Origin: Paracoccus methylarcula
Lineage (GTDB): Bacteria; Pseudomonadota; Alphaproteobacteria; Rhodobacterales; Rhodobacteraceae
Length of the DNA: 64,000 bases
Reading direction: 5' to 3'
Assembly: GCF_003007735.2 (NCBI RefSeq)
Contig: NZ_PXNQ02000001.1
Coordinates: 620,001 to 684,000, forward strand
The notes under the pieces are model-generated. The model saw only the letters and a list, made by a program, of their open reading frames with translations. It was not told the origin of the DNA and made no database searches. The position numbers and the translations under genes are program-made. Within the stretch, counting starts at the first letter, position 1. Every line of letters begins with the position of its first letter. Below are positions 1 through 7,304 of this stretch, piece by piece.

Positions 1-715
1 CGACGACGGCGCGCGAATATTCCGAAGCATGGGCCGACAGGCGGGAGGGCAGGCCATTCACCCAACGCCGCCCGATCGTGAGCAAGAGGATCGCGGCCAC
101 GAGATAACCGGCGACATGGGGGAAATAGGGCCGCATCTCCGACCAGATCCCCTTGTCGATGCTGCGCTGCCCGGCCTCTTCCGCGATCCCGGCCACGAGC
201 TTTGCCCCATCCGTGAGGGCGTGGGGCCAGCTTGACGGCATCAGCGGAGAAGGGGAAAGCTGGGCCAGGGCGGTGGCCTGGCGCTCTGCCACGATCTCGT
301 CGATGCGCTTGATGATGGAATCGGCGCGGCTGAAGGCCTCCACGGCCTGCAAGCGGGGCGCCTGCAGGGTCGAGAGCTTCTTTTGCAGTTCTGCCCGGCG
401 GCTGGCAATCTCCTCGTCTTCCGTCTCGCCCTCGGCGGGTGCGGGGCCGAGGGCCGCGATCTGATCCTTGACGGTGGCGATCTCTCCGCCATTGGCGTTC
501 TGCGCCTTTTGCAGCCTGCCTCGCCATTCGACGACCCTGCCGCGCATCTCGGTAAGTTCCTCGGTCGTGGCCCCGGTTTCGGAGTTGAGGGCCTCGGCCT
601 GCGAGGCGACATTCTCCCAGTCCTGGTAGTCGATTCCCTCGCTGTCCTGCGCGGCAAGAGGCTGGGCGATGATCAGCAGAACCGCCAGCAGGATGGCAAG
701 GGACGCGCGCAACAT
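1..715 (-). CDS. DUF3772 / MscS-family mechanosensitive channel (N-terminal part, cut by window edge)
   Basis: Reading the minus strand from an ATG at 715 gives an open frame to the window edge, about 238 residues. It begins with a signal peptide (LAILLAVLLIIAQPLAAQ), followed by a charged, helical periplasmic region rich in Glu, Ala and Gln. A hydrophobic stretch (VAGYLVAAILLLTIG) starts the membrane part near residue 205. This arrangement is typical of the DUF3772 extension found before the MscS channel domain in Rhodobacterales. The MscS domain itself would lie outside the window, so the channel role is inferred from the family. The start lies only 6 bases after the cysK stop, so the two genes are probably co-transcribed. 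Confidence 0.75.
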   Translation of the reverse strand, partial: MLRASLAILLAVLLIIAQPLAAQDSEGIDYQDWENVASQAEALNSETGATTEELTEMRGRVVEWRGRLQKAQNANGGEIATVKDQIAALGPAPAEGETEDEEIASRRAELQKKLSTLQAPRLQAVEAFSRADSIIKRIDEIVAERQATALAQLSPSPLMPSSWPHALTDGAKLVAGIAEEAGQRSIDKGIWSEMRPYFPHVAGYLVAAILLLTIGRRWVNGLPSRLSAHASEYSRAVV

Positions 716-721
716 GCGAAT

Positions 722-1753
722 TCAGTCCTCGAATACTTCGGGCAGGCCGGGGTCTTCCCGTGTCATCCAGCCGGGAACGGGCAATCCCTTGGCGCGCAGG
801 AATTCCGGGTTGAACAGCTTGGTCTGGTAGCGGTTGCCATAGTCGCACAGGGCGGTGACGATGGTATGGCCCGGTCCCATCTCGCGGGCCATGCGGATGG
901 CTCCGGCGACATTGATGCCGGTGGAGCCGCCAAGGCACAGCCCTTCATGTTCGAGCAGGTCGAACACGATCGGAAGGGCTTCGCTGTCGGGCACGCGCCA
1001 GCTGAAATCGGGGGTGAAGTCTTCGAGATTGGCGGTGATGCGGCCTTGCCCGATACCTTCGGTGATCGAACTGCCGGGGCTGTCGAATTCGCCGGTGGTA
1101 TAGAAGGCATGCAGCGCCGCCCCCTCGGGATCGGCCAGCCCGATCTTGACGCCTTTCGGCTGCAGCGCCATTGCCACGCCGGCCAATGTCCCTCCCGAGC
1201 CCACGGCGCAAACGAAGCCGTCCACCTTGCCGCCGGTCTGCTCCCATATTTCGGGGCCGGTGGTCTCGACATGGGCCTGCCGGTTGGCGACATTGTCGAA
1301 CTGGTTGGCCCAGATCGCGCCATTCGGTTCGGTCTTCGCCAGTTCCTCGGCCAGCCGCCCGGAATAACGGACGTAATTGTTGGGGTTCTTGTAGGGCGCC
1401 GCCGGAACCTCGACCAGCGTGGCGCCTGCCAGCCGCAGCATGTCCTTCTTTTCCTGGCTTTGCGTCTCGGGGATCACGATGACCGAGCGAAAGCCCATCG
1501 ACGCACCCACCAGGGCCAGCCCGATGCCGGTATTGCCGGCCGTGCCCTCGACAATGGTGCCGCCGGGGCCCAGCTCGCCCCGGGCGATGGCGTCGCGGAT
1601 GATATACAGCGCGGCGCGGTCCTTGACCGATTGGCCGGGATTCATGAACTCGGCCTTGCCGAGTATCTCGCAGCCGGTTTCCTCGCTGGCCCGGTTCAGC
1701 CGGATCAGGGGCGTGTTGCCGATCGCATCGGACAGATCAGAGAAGATTCGCAT
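722..1753 (-). CDS. cysK: Cysteine synthase (O-acetylserine sulfhydrylase), PLP-dependent
   Basis: The 343-residue product is a fold-type II PLP enzyme that makes cysteine from O-acetylserine and sulfide in the cytoplasm. The PLP lysine lies in SVKDRAA (about residue 44), the substrate loop is TAGNTG (about 71-76), the phosphate-binding loop is GSGGT, and a C-terminal GGSTGINV is present. An upstream in-frame start exists at 1804, but 1753 is preferred because AAGAAGG lies about 9 bases before it and the protein then starts directly with the conserved N-terminus (MRIFSDLSDAIGNTPLIRLN). It sits between the Nudix gene and the MscS gene on the same strand. A related beta-substituting enzyme cannot be excluded, but the motifs fit CysK well. 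Confidence 0.9.
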   Translation of the reverse strand: MRIFSDLSDAIGNTPLIRLNRASEETGCEILGKAEFMNPGQSVKDRAALYIIRDAIARGELGPGGTIVEGTAGNTGIGLALVGASMGFRSVIVIPETQSQEKKDMLRLAGATLVEVPAAPYKNPNNYVRYSGRLAEELAKTEPNGAIWANQFDNVANRQAHVETTGPEIWEQTGGKVDGFVCAVGSGGTLAGVAMALQPKGVKIGLADPEGAALHAFYTTGEFDSPGSSITEGIGQGRITANLEDFTPDFSWRVPDSEALPIVFDLLEHEGLCLGGSTGINVAGAIRMAREMGPGHTIVTALCDYGNRYQTKLFNPEFLRAKGLPVPGWMTREDPGLPEVFED

Positions 1754-1847
1754 GGGGGTCCGGCCTTCTTGCGGGTGATTGGAGCTTCTCGAATACCTAC
1801 ACATGGCGGGCCATCCGGGGCAACCCCGCCGCGACAGGCAGGGCGCA

Positions 1848-2936
1848 TCAGACCGGCGCCAGTTCCGCGCGGATATGCGCTGCCTGTCCCTCCAGCCACA
1901 GCGCCAGCATCGCCAGGGGACCGTTGGTCACCTGACCGGCGAGCACCATCCGGGTCAGTTCGGCGCGCTCCAGCAGATGGCCGCGGATATCCTCGGTCTC
2001 GCCATCCAGCCCATGCACGCCGGCACTGCCATCCGGCAGATCGGCGATGGCGAGGAACTGATACACGAATTCCCCGACGGCTCCGGGGCTGGGATAATGA
2101 TGAACTGCCGGGATCAGCCGGGTCAGGCGTAGATCGGCCTCTTCCAGCGCCTCGCGTCTTGCGGCCTCTTCGACGGTTTCCCCCGCATCGACGCGACCGG
2201 CAATGGCTTCGAGCAGCCAGGGTTGCGGATCATGGCGCATGGCCGGGGCCAGACGGAACTGTTCGATCACCAGCACCCGGTCACGCAGCGGGTCCCAGGG
2301 CAGGACGGCCACGGCATCGCCCAGGACGAAGCCCTCGCGCTTGATCTCGGGGGTGAAACCGCCCGCATGGGTGCGATGCGACAGCCGCCATTGCTCGACC
2401 GCGAAATAACCCGCATAGGCCTGGTGCCGCGCATGCAGGCGGATATCCGAGACATCCCGCGGCGCCACCACTTCGCCGCCCGAAACCGGACCGGAAGCCG
2501 CGCGCAGTTGGCTGTCCGCCCAGATACCGATCATCGGCAGGCGGCGGGCGACCTGTTCCGGGGGATGGTCCATCGCTTCGTCGAGAATGATCCGGGCGAT
2601 GGCTGCGGCCAGTTCGGGCAGCCAGCCGGACAGCGACCATTCCGCCCTACCGCCATCGTCCAGCGGTCGGACCCCGAGCAGCGAGCCGTCCCGATGCGGA
2701 AGCATCGACAGGCCCATCACCGCCGCATAGTGGCGAAGTTCCGGAGTCATCGCCACCCGCAACGCCGCCAGCGGCTCGTGTCCCTCGGCCAGTTGCGGCC
2801 AGTCCCCGGGTTCGATCCCGGCGCGCTCCCCGCCCAGAAGCCGTCCCGGGATCACCGTCTCGGTCCCGGTCAGGCCAAGGGCGCCGCATAGCGCCGGATG
2901 CGCCAGCGGGCCCACCAGAAGGATGTCGTCGCTCAC
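1848..2936 (-). CDS. Two-part Nudix hydrolase (ADP-ribose pyrophosphatase-like) with N-terminal GGCT-like region
   Basis: The 362-residue protein has two parts. Residues 1 to about 150 resemble gamma-glutamylcyclotransferase/AIG2-like sequences (LLVGPLAHPALCG followed by VIPGRLLGG). Residues about 165-360 are a Nudix domain of the ADP-ribose pyrophosphatase type, whose box at 247-269 (GRVDAGE then REALEEADL) keeps the metal-binding Glu residues but has Asp at the usual final Gly. The start codon is GTG, overlapping the TGA of the DUF2059 gene in a GTGA junction, so translation is probably coupled. The likely reaction is hydrolysis of ADP-ribose to AMP and ribose 5-phosphate. The role of the N-terminal half is unknown. 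Confidence 0.8.
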   Translation of the reverse strand: MSDDILLVGPLAHPALCGALGLTGTETVIPGRLLGGERAGIEPGDWPQLAEGHEPLAALRVAMTPELRHYAAVMGLSMLPHRDGSLLGVRPLDDGGRAEWSLSGWLPELAAAIARIILDEAMDHPPEQVARRLPMIGIWADSQLRAASGPVSGGEVVAPRDVSDIRLHARHQAYAGYFAVEQWRLSHRTHAGGFTPEIKREGFVLGDAVAVLPWDPLRDRVLVIEQFRLAPAMRHDPQPWLLEAIAGRVDAGETVEEAARREALEEADLRLTRLIPAVHHYPSPGAVGEFVYQFLAIADLPDGSAGVHGLDGETEDIRGHLLERAELTRMVLAGQVTNGPLAMLALWLEGQAAHIRAELAPV

Positions 2937-3790
2937 AATTTTCGTCCCTCGATCTGACCGGCTGCGGCGAGCCCCATATCCCGCGAGGTCTGGGCAAGCA
3001 ACCTGTCGAAACCTGCAAACAGCACATGCGCCAGGGTCCGCCCGGCGGGAGAAGCCGAAAACGTGGTGTAGCGTTCGAGCTCGGCATCGTTGAGCGGCGA
3101 ATAGGCAAGAAACAGATAGGCCTCCATCCAGCCGAGCGTCTCGGCCCGGATCAGCGGCTCCTGGGCCCAGGCATCGGACAGCATCTGCGCCTCCGTCATC
3201 GGTGCCAGATAACCGCCGCCCTCGTCGAAGCCACGGGAAAAGGCCAGCGCGGCATTCATGCCCCCGGCGACATTCGGCCCGACCAGATCGGCCTTTTCGA
3301 TCAGCCGGCCGATCTGCTCGACACGCGGGATGCCGTGACTGGCCGCCTTGGCGAAACGGGTTTTCGCCAGGGCCTCGGCATCGCTGTCGAGCATCACCTG
3401 CCGCGCAGAGGTTTCCAGCCCGATCAGGCGCTGCCCAAGCGAGGTCTCGTAAAAGGCCAGCGCCTCCTCGATCAGTGCCGGGGGTTCCGTCGCCATCGCC
3501 TCTTGCAGCCCGCGGCGGAGCAGCCTTTCGAGGCGTCCGGTCTCATGGATGCGCGCAACGATATCGAGCCACCGGTCGTCGCCACCGCGTTCGAACAGGC
3601 TCTCGCGCATGACCTCTGCCTCGGCCAGCGCCTCGTCACGCATGATCGGCATCAGGTCGCCGAGGCGCAGGACCCTCCACAGGCGTATTTCAAGCTCCTG
3701 CTCCTGGGCGACCGAGGGCGCTTCGGTGGTCTGGGCCAGGCCGGGCAGGCCAATGGCAAGCCCGGCGACAAGGCAGATCAATCGCAGCAT
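2933..3790 (-). CDS. DUF2059 domain protein, exported
   Basis: The 285-residue protein starts with a clear signal peptide (LRLICLVAGLAIGLPGLAQ) and is otherwise alpha-helical, with a DUF2059-like region near the C-terminus (FSASPAGRTLAHVLFAGFD). It is probably periplasmic; the function of this family is unknown. The start at 3790 is preferred over an in-frame ATG at 3805 because GAAAGG sits at good spacing before 3790, and the signal peptide then has a normal n-region. Its stop overlaps the GTG start of the Nudix gene, and it is the first gene of a short minus-strand run leading to cysK and the MscS channel. Confidence 0.75.
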   Translation of the reverse strand: MLRLICLVAGLAIGLPGLAQTTEAPSVAQEQELEIRLWRVLRLGDLMPIMRDEALAEAEVMRESLFERGGDDRWLDIVARIHETGRLERLLRRGLQEAMATEPPALIEEALAFYETSLGQRLIGLETSARQVMLDSDAEALAKTRFAKAASHGIPRVEQIGRLIEKADLVGPNVAGGMNAALAFSRGFDEGGGYLAPMTEAQMLSDAWAQEPLIRAETLGWMEAYLFLAYSPLNDAELERYTTFSASPAGRTLAHVLFAGFDRLLAQTSRDMGLAAAGQIEGRKL

Positions 3791-3888
3791 CGGTGCGCCT
3801 TTCATGCTTCCTGCGGGATTTTTTCCACGATACCCCCTTGCGCTTCAACCCCCGGCCTTCTAAATCCCCGCCTCACCACACCAAGCGC

Positions 3889-3978
3889 GGAGAGGTGCCG
3901 GAGTGGTCGAACGGGGCGGTCTCGAAAACCGTTGAGCCTTCACGGGTTCCGTGGGTTCGAATCCCACCCTCTCCGCCA
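3889..3978 (+). tRNA. tRNA-Ser (anticodon CGA)
   Basis: The acceptor stem pairs GGAGAGG (3889-3895) with CCTCTCC (3968-3974), followed by discriminator G and an encoded CCA (3976-3978). The anticodon stem CGGT/ACCG encloses the loop CTCGAAA, giving anticodon CGA (reads UCG). A long variable arm and a GGGTTCGAATCCC T-arm, as in serine tRNAs, are present. Length is 90 nt with CCA. No integrase and no duplicated 3' end was found, so there is no direct sign of an element integrated here, although the next genes differ in GC content. Confidence 0.95.
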
Positions 3979-4130
3979 CTTTATGTGCTTATCAATAGAT
4001 CATGCGGTCGGGCGAGCGGATAGAAGTCCGCCCCGAGGGACATCCCCCCACCTGGAAATGCAGCTTTATCATGTAAGCATTCGTGAGGGGATTCGCGGTT
4101 CGTCGTCGGTCATTCCACCGATGCAGATGC

Positions 4131-4373
4131 CTACTCGACCTCCACCGCCGGTTCTGCCGAATCCGGGGTCGTTGCCTGCAGTTCGGGTTCCGCAGCGGGT
4201 TCCGAATGAGCTTCAGGAGCGGGTTGGGTGGTTTCTTCCTCGGCCAGAATCTCGTCTGTCTTGTCCTTGATCCGATCAGCCGTCTGTTGATTTATCAGCC
4301 CGTAGCTCGCAGCGAAGCCAACGACCAGGGCGATAACGGCCCCGACAATTGCGGTTTTCAGTTTCTTCGACAT
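4131..4373 (-). CDS. Small single-pass membrane protein, unknown function
   Basis: The 80-residue product has a short basic N-terminus (MSKKLK), one strong transmembrane helix (TAIVGAVIALVVGFAASYGL), and an acidic, proline/alanine-rich tail ending in EVE. A longer frame upstream to 4478 lacks a good ribosome site and has atypical composition; ATG 4373 has GGAG about 11 bases upstream. It is likely a bitopic inner-membrane protein with an acidic tail. I do not recognise the family. The gene stands alone between tRNA-Ser and the LysE gene, with intergenic DNA (3979-4130 and 4374-4581) that shows no further gene. Confidence 0.6.
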   Translation of the reverse strand: MSKKLKTAIVGAVIALVVGFAASYGLINQQTADRIKDKTDEILAEEETTQPAPEAHSEPAAEPELQATTPDSAEPAVEVE

Positions 4374-4581
4374 CAAGACGACTCCGGCGCAACATCTGCG
4401 GCATATGTTACGCCGAATTGGGCCGCGAAATTCACCTTTGTGGTCATATATTTTTACATGCGGCCAGAGTTCGCACAAATAACCACGGATGCCGGCAAAG
4501 TTTCGCCCGGATGGAAAAAATGTGGCTGGCGGGTTCCCGTATATGTCCCGCAGGTGGACAAAGCTGCCTTGGGATACGGGT

Positions 4582-5223
4582 TCAAGAACGCCGGATTGTC
4601 GCGGTTGCTACGCCCATCGCGACGAGAGTCCCGCCGCCGAGTCTGGTCAGGAACGGCAGCACGGAAGGGCGTGCAATCTTCTGGCGCAGCTTATCGGCGA
4701 TAAGGGCATAGGCGAGTGCGTTAATCGCAGCAAAGCCAACGAAGGTCGTTATGAGCAGCCCGAACTGAGGGGCCAATACGGCATTCGGGTTGATGAATTG
4801 TGGCACGAAAGCAATGAAGAAAACGATGGATTTGGGATTGAGGGCCGTCACTGCCACAGAATGCGCAAAGACCTTTCGAGGGGAAACAGATGGGCTGTCA
4901 TCCAGCAATCCCAGAGAAGCATCCGGTGCGCTTCGAAATAGCTTGATGCCGAGATAAACGAGATAAACCGCTCCAACCCATTTCAGTAGGATGAACAGTT
5001 TGGACGATGCCAGAACCAATGCTCCCAGTCCTGCCAGAGATGCCGACATGGCAATCAGATCGCCCAGGGCGACGCCAGCAACCGTCGCGAGGGCGACCCG
5101 TCGGCCCTGACTAATGGCATAGCTTAGGATCAGAAGCACGGTCGGCCCCGGAATAAGAAGAAGAGCAATTGAAGCCGATGCGAATGCGATCCAGACGTGA
5201 AATTCCACGGAAATGCCTTTCAT
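4582..5223 (-). CDS. LysE/RhtB-family amino acid exporter
   Basis: The 213-residue protein has about six hydrophobic segments and the family hallmark LLLIPGPTVLLILSYAISQG near residues 22-41, followed by VALGDL and, later, LNPKSIVFFIAFVPQF, which are signatures of the LysE/RhtB family of amino acid and derivative exporters. The substrate cannot be told from sequence. Base composition is visibly lower in GC (roughly 52% in two 60-base lines I counted) than the neighbouring genes, pointing to acquisition by transfer. The gene lies about 600 bases past tRNA-Ser, a usual site for insertions. No strong ribosome site is seen; the start follows the usual N-terminal position of the family. Confidence 0.85.
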   Translation of the reverse strand: MKGISVEFHVWIAFASASIALLLIPGPTVLLILSYAISQGRRVALATVAGVALGDLIAMSASLAGLGALVLASSKLFILLKWVGAVYLVYLGIKLFRSAPDASLGLLDDSPSVSPRKVFAHSVAVTALNPKSIVFFIAFVPQFINPNAVLAPQFGLLITTFVGFAAINALAYALIADKLRQKIARPSVLPFLTRLGGGTLVAMGVATATIRRS

Positions 5224-5287
5224 CAGATGTCATTCCATCGAGCCAGCTACAAAAAAATTCTCGCGTAAAGCATTATCTGAAAAGGGT

Positions 5288-5496
5288 CAGTTTGGACTCC
5301 GGGCGCTCATGCGCGAACCCATTACCGAGCGGCGGCCCCAGCCTTTCAGGGCGTCCTGAGCCTGTTGCTGCTTGGCGCATTGCCCGCGCTTGTCGGCTTG
5401 GTCATCGTGCTGCCGGTCCTGGGAAATTCGACATGGCATGTCTATCGCAAGATCGTGCGAATAGAGGAGTGCCGCCCAGCACCCCCTTGCGGATGA
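5288..5496 (+). pseudogene. C-terminal remnant of a DUF2189 membrane protein
   Basis: Forward reading of 5341-5496 gives FQGVLSLLLLGALPALVGL, then VIVLPVLGNSTWHVYRKIV, then a TGA at 5494. That last part is the conserved C-terminal end of DUF2189 integral membrane proteins (usually LPVLGHATWHxYR). There is no start codon in this frame and the rest of the domain is missing; a partly related reading upstream is in another frame. It is therefore a broken gene fragment, lying tail-to-tail with the oxidase cluster. The rest of 5224-5503 holds no gene. Confidence 0.6.
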
Positions 5497-5503
5497 TCAA
5501 ACG

Positions 5504-5869
5504 TCATTGGGTGGCAAATTCCGTCAACCGTGTCAGCAGGGTATAGTCGGATTCCAACAGCATGATGACAACAAAGACCAGAATGATGAATGGCGGCAGC
5601 AGGATCGCATAGCCAAGCGCCAGCCGTTCCCATGCCATATGCATGAAGACCGCGACGATCAGGCCCGCTTTCAGCATCATGAAGATCAGGATCAGGCTCC
5701 AGCGAAGCCCTCCCTGAAGCTCCATGTAATCCACCAGGTATGACGCCGCGCTGAGCACGAACAGGAGGCCCCAGACCAGGAGATAGAGCCTGATCGGATG
5801 TTGCTGGCCTTCGTGGCTGTCGGCGGCGGTTGTTGCCTGCGGATGATGATCCATCGATGACTGTGCCAT
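5504..5869 (-). CDS. Cytochrome c oxidase subunit IV family protein
   Basis: The 121-residue protein has a polar His-rich N-terminus and three transmembrane helices (about 28-46, 58-80 and 87-107), containing MMLKAGLIVAVFMHMAWE, the signature of prokaryotic subunit IV / CtaF-like proteins. It is the last gene of the oxidase operon, 9 bases after coxP, with AGGGAAC as ribosome site. The family is a small accessory subunit that stabilises the oxidase core. It carries no redox cofactor ligands. Confidence 0.85.
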   Translation of the reverse strand: MAQSSMDHHPQATTAADSHEGQQHPIRLYLLVWGLLFVLSAASYLVDYMELQGGLRWSLILIFMMLKAGLIVAVFMHMAWERLALGYAILLPPFIILVFVVIMLLESDYTLLTRLTEFATQ

Positions 5870-5878
5870 GATCGTTCC

Positions 5879-6595
5879 CTACCACAAATAGAAGAATGCA
5901 AAGATGAACACCCAGACCAGATCGACGAAGTGCCAGTAAAGGCCCATGATCTCGACGCTTTCGTAATCGCCATTGCCGCGCGACAACCAACTCCGCCGGT
6001 CGAGATCGAAATCGCCCCGCCAGACCCGGTGCGCCACCAGCAACAGGAAGATGACGCCGATCGTCACATGCGTGCCGTGAAAGCCGGTGATCATGAAGAA
6101 ACTGGCGCCGAACTGCTCTGCCCCCCACGGGTTGCCCCAGGGCCGGACTCCCTCGGCAATCAGCTTCGACCATTCAAAAGCCTGCATGCCGACGAAACAC
6201 GCCCCGAGCAATGCGGTGGCCAGCATCAGCAAGGCAGTCGGTCCGCGCGCCCGCCGATAGGCGCTGTTGACCGCCATCGCCATGGTGCCCGAGGAAGAGA
6301 TCAGGACGAAGGTCATGATCGCGATCAGGATCAGCGGGATATCCGCCCCGCCGATATGCAGCGCGAAAACTTCGCTGGCGTTTGGCCAGGTTTCAGGGGT
6401 GGAACTGCGTGCAACCATATAGGCAACCAGGAAAATGCCGAAGATGAAAGTGTCGCTCAGAAGCAGGATCCACATCATCGCCTTGCCCCAGGAAACCTGC
6501 TTGAAGGCGCGTTGATCCGAACTCCAGTCGGCGACAAAGCCTGCAAGCCCCTCGGGGGGCTCCGGCGAAGTCTTCTTGAGTGTCACATCGGCCAT
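5879..6595 (-). CDS. coxP: Heme-copper oxidase subunit III (first copy, coxP-like)
   Basis: The 238-residue integral membrane protein has about five to six helices and ends in the subunit III signature (MGLYWHFVDLVWVFIFAFF). The mid-protein ITGFHGTHVTIGVIFLL is also typical. Subunit III keeps the proton-pumping core stable and is inserted in the cytoplasmic membrane. A GAGGGGG ribosome site precedes the ATG. It lies between coxO and the subunit IV gene; a second, more divergent subunit III gene (coxO) is adjacent, matching the coxMNOP order of Bradyrhizobium japonicum. Symbol assignment rests on that order. Confidence 0.88.
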   Translation of the reverse strand: MADVTLKKTSPEPPEGLAGFVADWSSDQRAFKQVSWGKAMMWILLLSDTFIFGIFLVAYMVARSSTPETWPNASEVFALHIGGADIPLILIAIMTFVLISSSGTMAMAVNSAYRRARGPTALLMLATALLGACFVGMQAFEWSKLIAEGVRPWGNPWGAEQFGASFFMITGFHGTHVTIGVIFLLLVAHRVWRGDFDLDRRSWLSRGNGDYESVEIMGLYWHFVDLVWVFIFAFFYLW

Positions 6596-6605
6596 TGTTC
6601 CCCCC

Positions 6606-7304
6606 TCATCTCAACACGGAGCGGCAAAGCGCCAGGAATTCGTTGCCCCAGCCCGTGAACAGCGCAAGCAGCAGGATCCAGATAAGCAGCAGCGCGTGCC
6701 AGTAGAGCGCGCAAAGCGCGACGGCGGCTTGCGCCTCCCGAGGCTCCGGCTGCCGGGCAAGCCGCAGCCAGACCGCTCCCATCGCCACCAGACCACCCAG
6801 GATATGCAGCCCGTGCAGGCCGGTAATCAGGTAGAAGAAGCTGGCGGCCGGTGCCCCGGCAAGGACGTAGCCGCTTGTCGTCAACATGTTCCAGGCAGTG
6901 ATCTGTCCGACCAGAAAGGCAAGCGTGGACAATGCGCCGGCGGCAAGGGACCAATTGAGCAGCTGCGCCTCGCCCTGCTTCGCCGCAGTGACCGCGAATT
7001 GCAGGAAAAGGCTGCTCGACAGCAGCACTCCGGTATTGATCCAGACCAGCCGGGGCAGCGGAACCAACTGCCACGGCGTCGCATCGATCTGCAGGACGAA
7101 GGCACTGCCCAGCATAGCGAAGAGCCCACCGATCACCGCAAGAAAAACGCCCAGCCCAAGCTTTTGCGGCGCGACGGGCGACGCCTCGGCTATCATTGGC
7201 GGCACACCGGTTTCCAGCCACGGCTTGGAAAAGAGCCGCTGGCGCGACAGCCACCAGCCGATGATCGCGACGAGAACGGCGAGAAAGGCGAGGATAATGT
7301 TCAC
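6606..7304 (-). CDS. coxO: Heme-copper oxidase subunit III-like protein (second copy, coxO-like)
   Basis: The 232-residue protein has a hydrophobic N-terminal helix and several further helices, with the subunit III motifs FFYLITGLHGLHILGGLVAM and ALYWHALLLIWILLLALF. The usual WHFVD motif is changed to WHALL, so it is a divergent paralogue of the following gene. The start is GTG at 7304, overlapping the coxN stop (GTGA), with GGAGG just upstream. Two adjacent subunit III genes are known from coxMNOP-type oxidases. Their separate roles are unclear. Confidence 0.85.
   Translation of the reverse strand: MNIILAFLAVLVAIIGWWLSRQRLFSKPWLETGVPPMIAEASPVAPQKLGLGVFLAVIGGLFAMLGSAFVLQIDATPWQLVPLPRLVWINTGVLLSSSLFLQFAVTAAKQGEAQLLNWSLAAGALSTLAFLVGQITAWNMLTTSGYVLAGAPAASFFYLITGLHGLHILGGLVAMGAVWLRLARQPEPREAQAAVALCALYWHALLLIWILLLALFTGWGNEFLALCRSVLR

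Noticed and set aside
383..2344. A 653-codon plus-strand open frame opposite cysK and the Nudix gene
   Set aside because: Antisense to genes with full motifs; composition typical of a shadow frame.
3889..5223. A genomic island or prophage integrated at tRNA-Ser
   Set aside because: No integrase and no repeat of the tRNA 3' end was found in the window; only a GC shift is visible.
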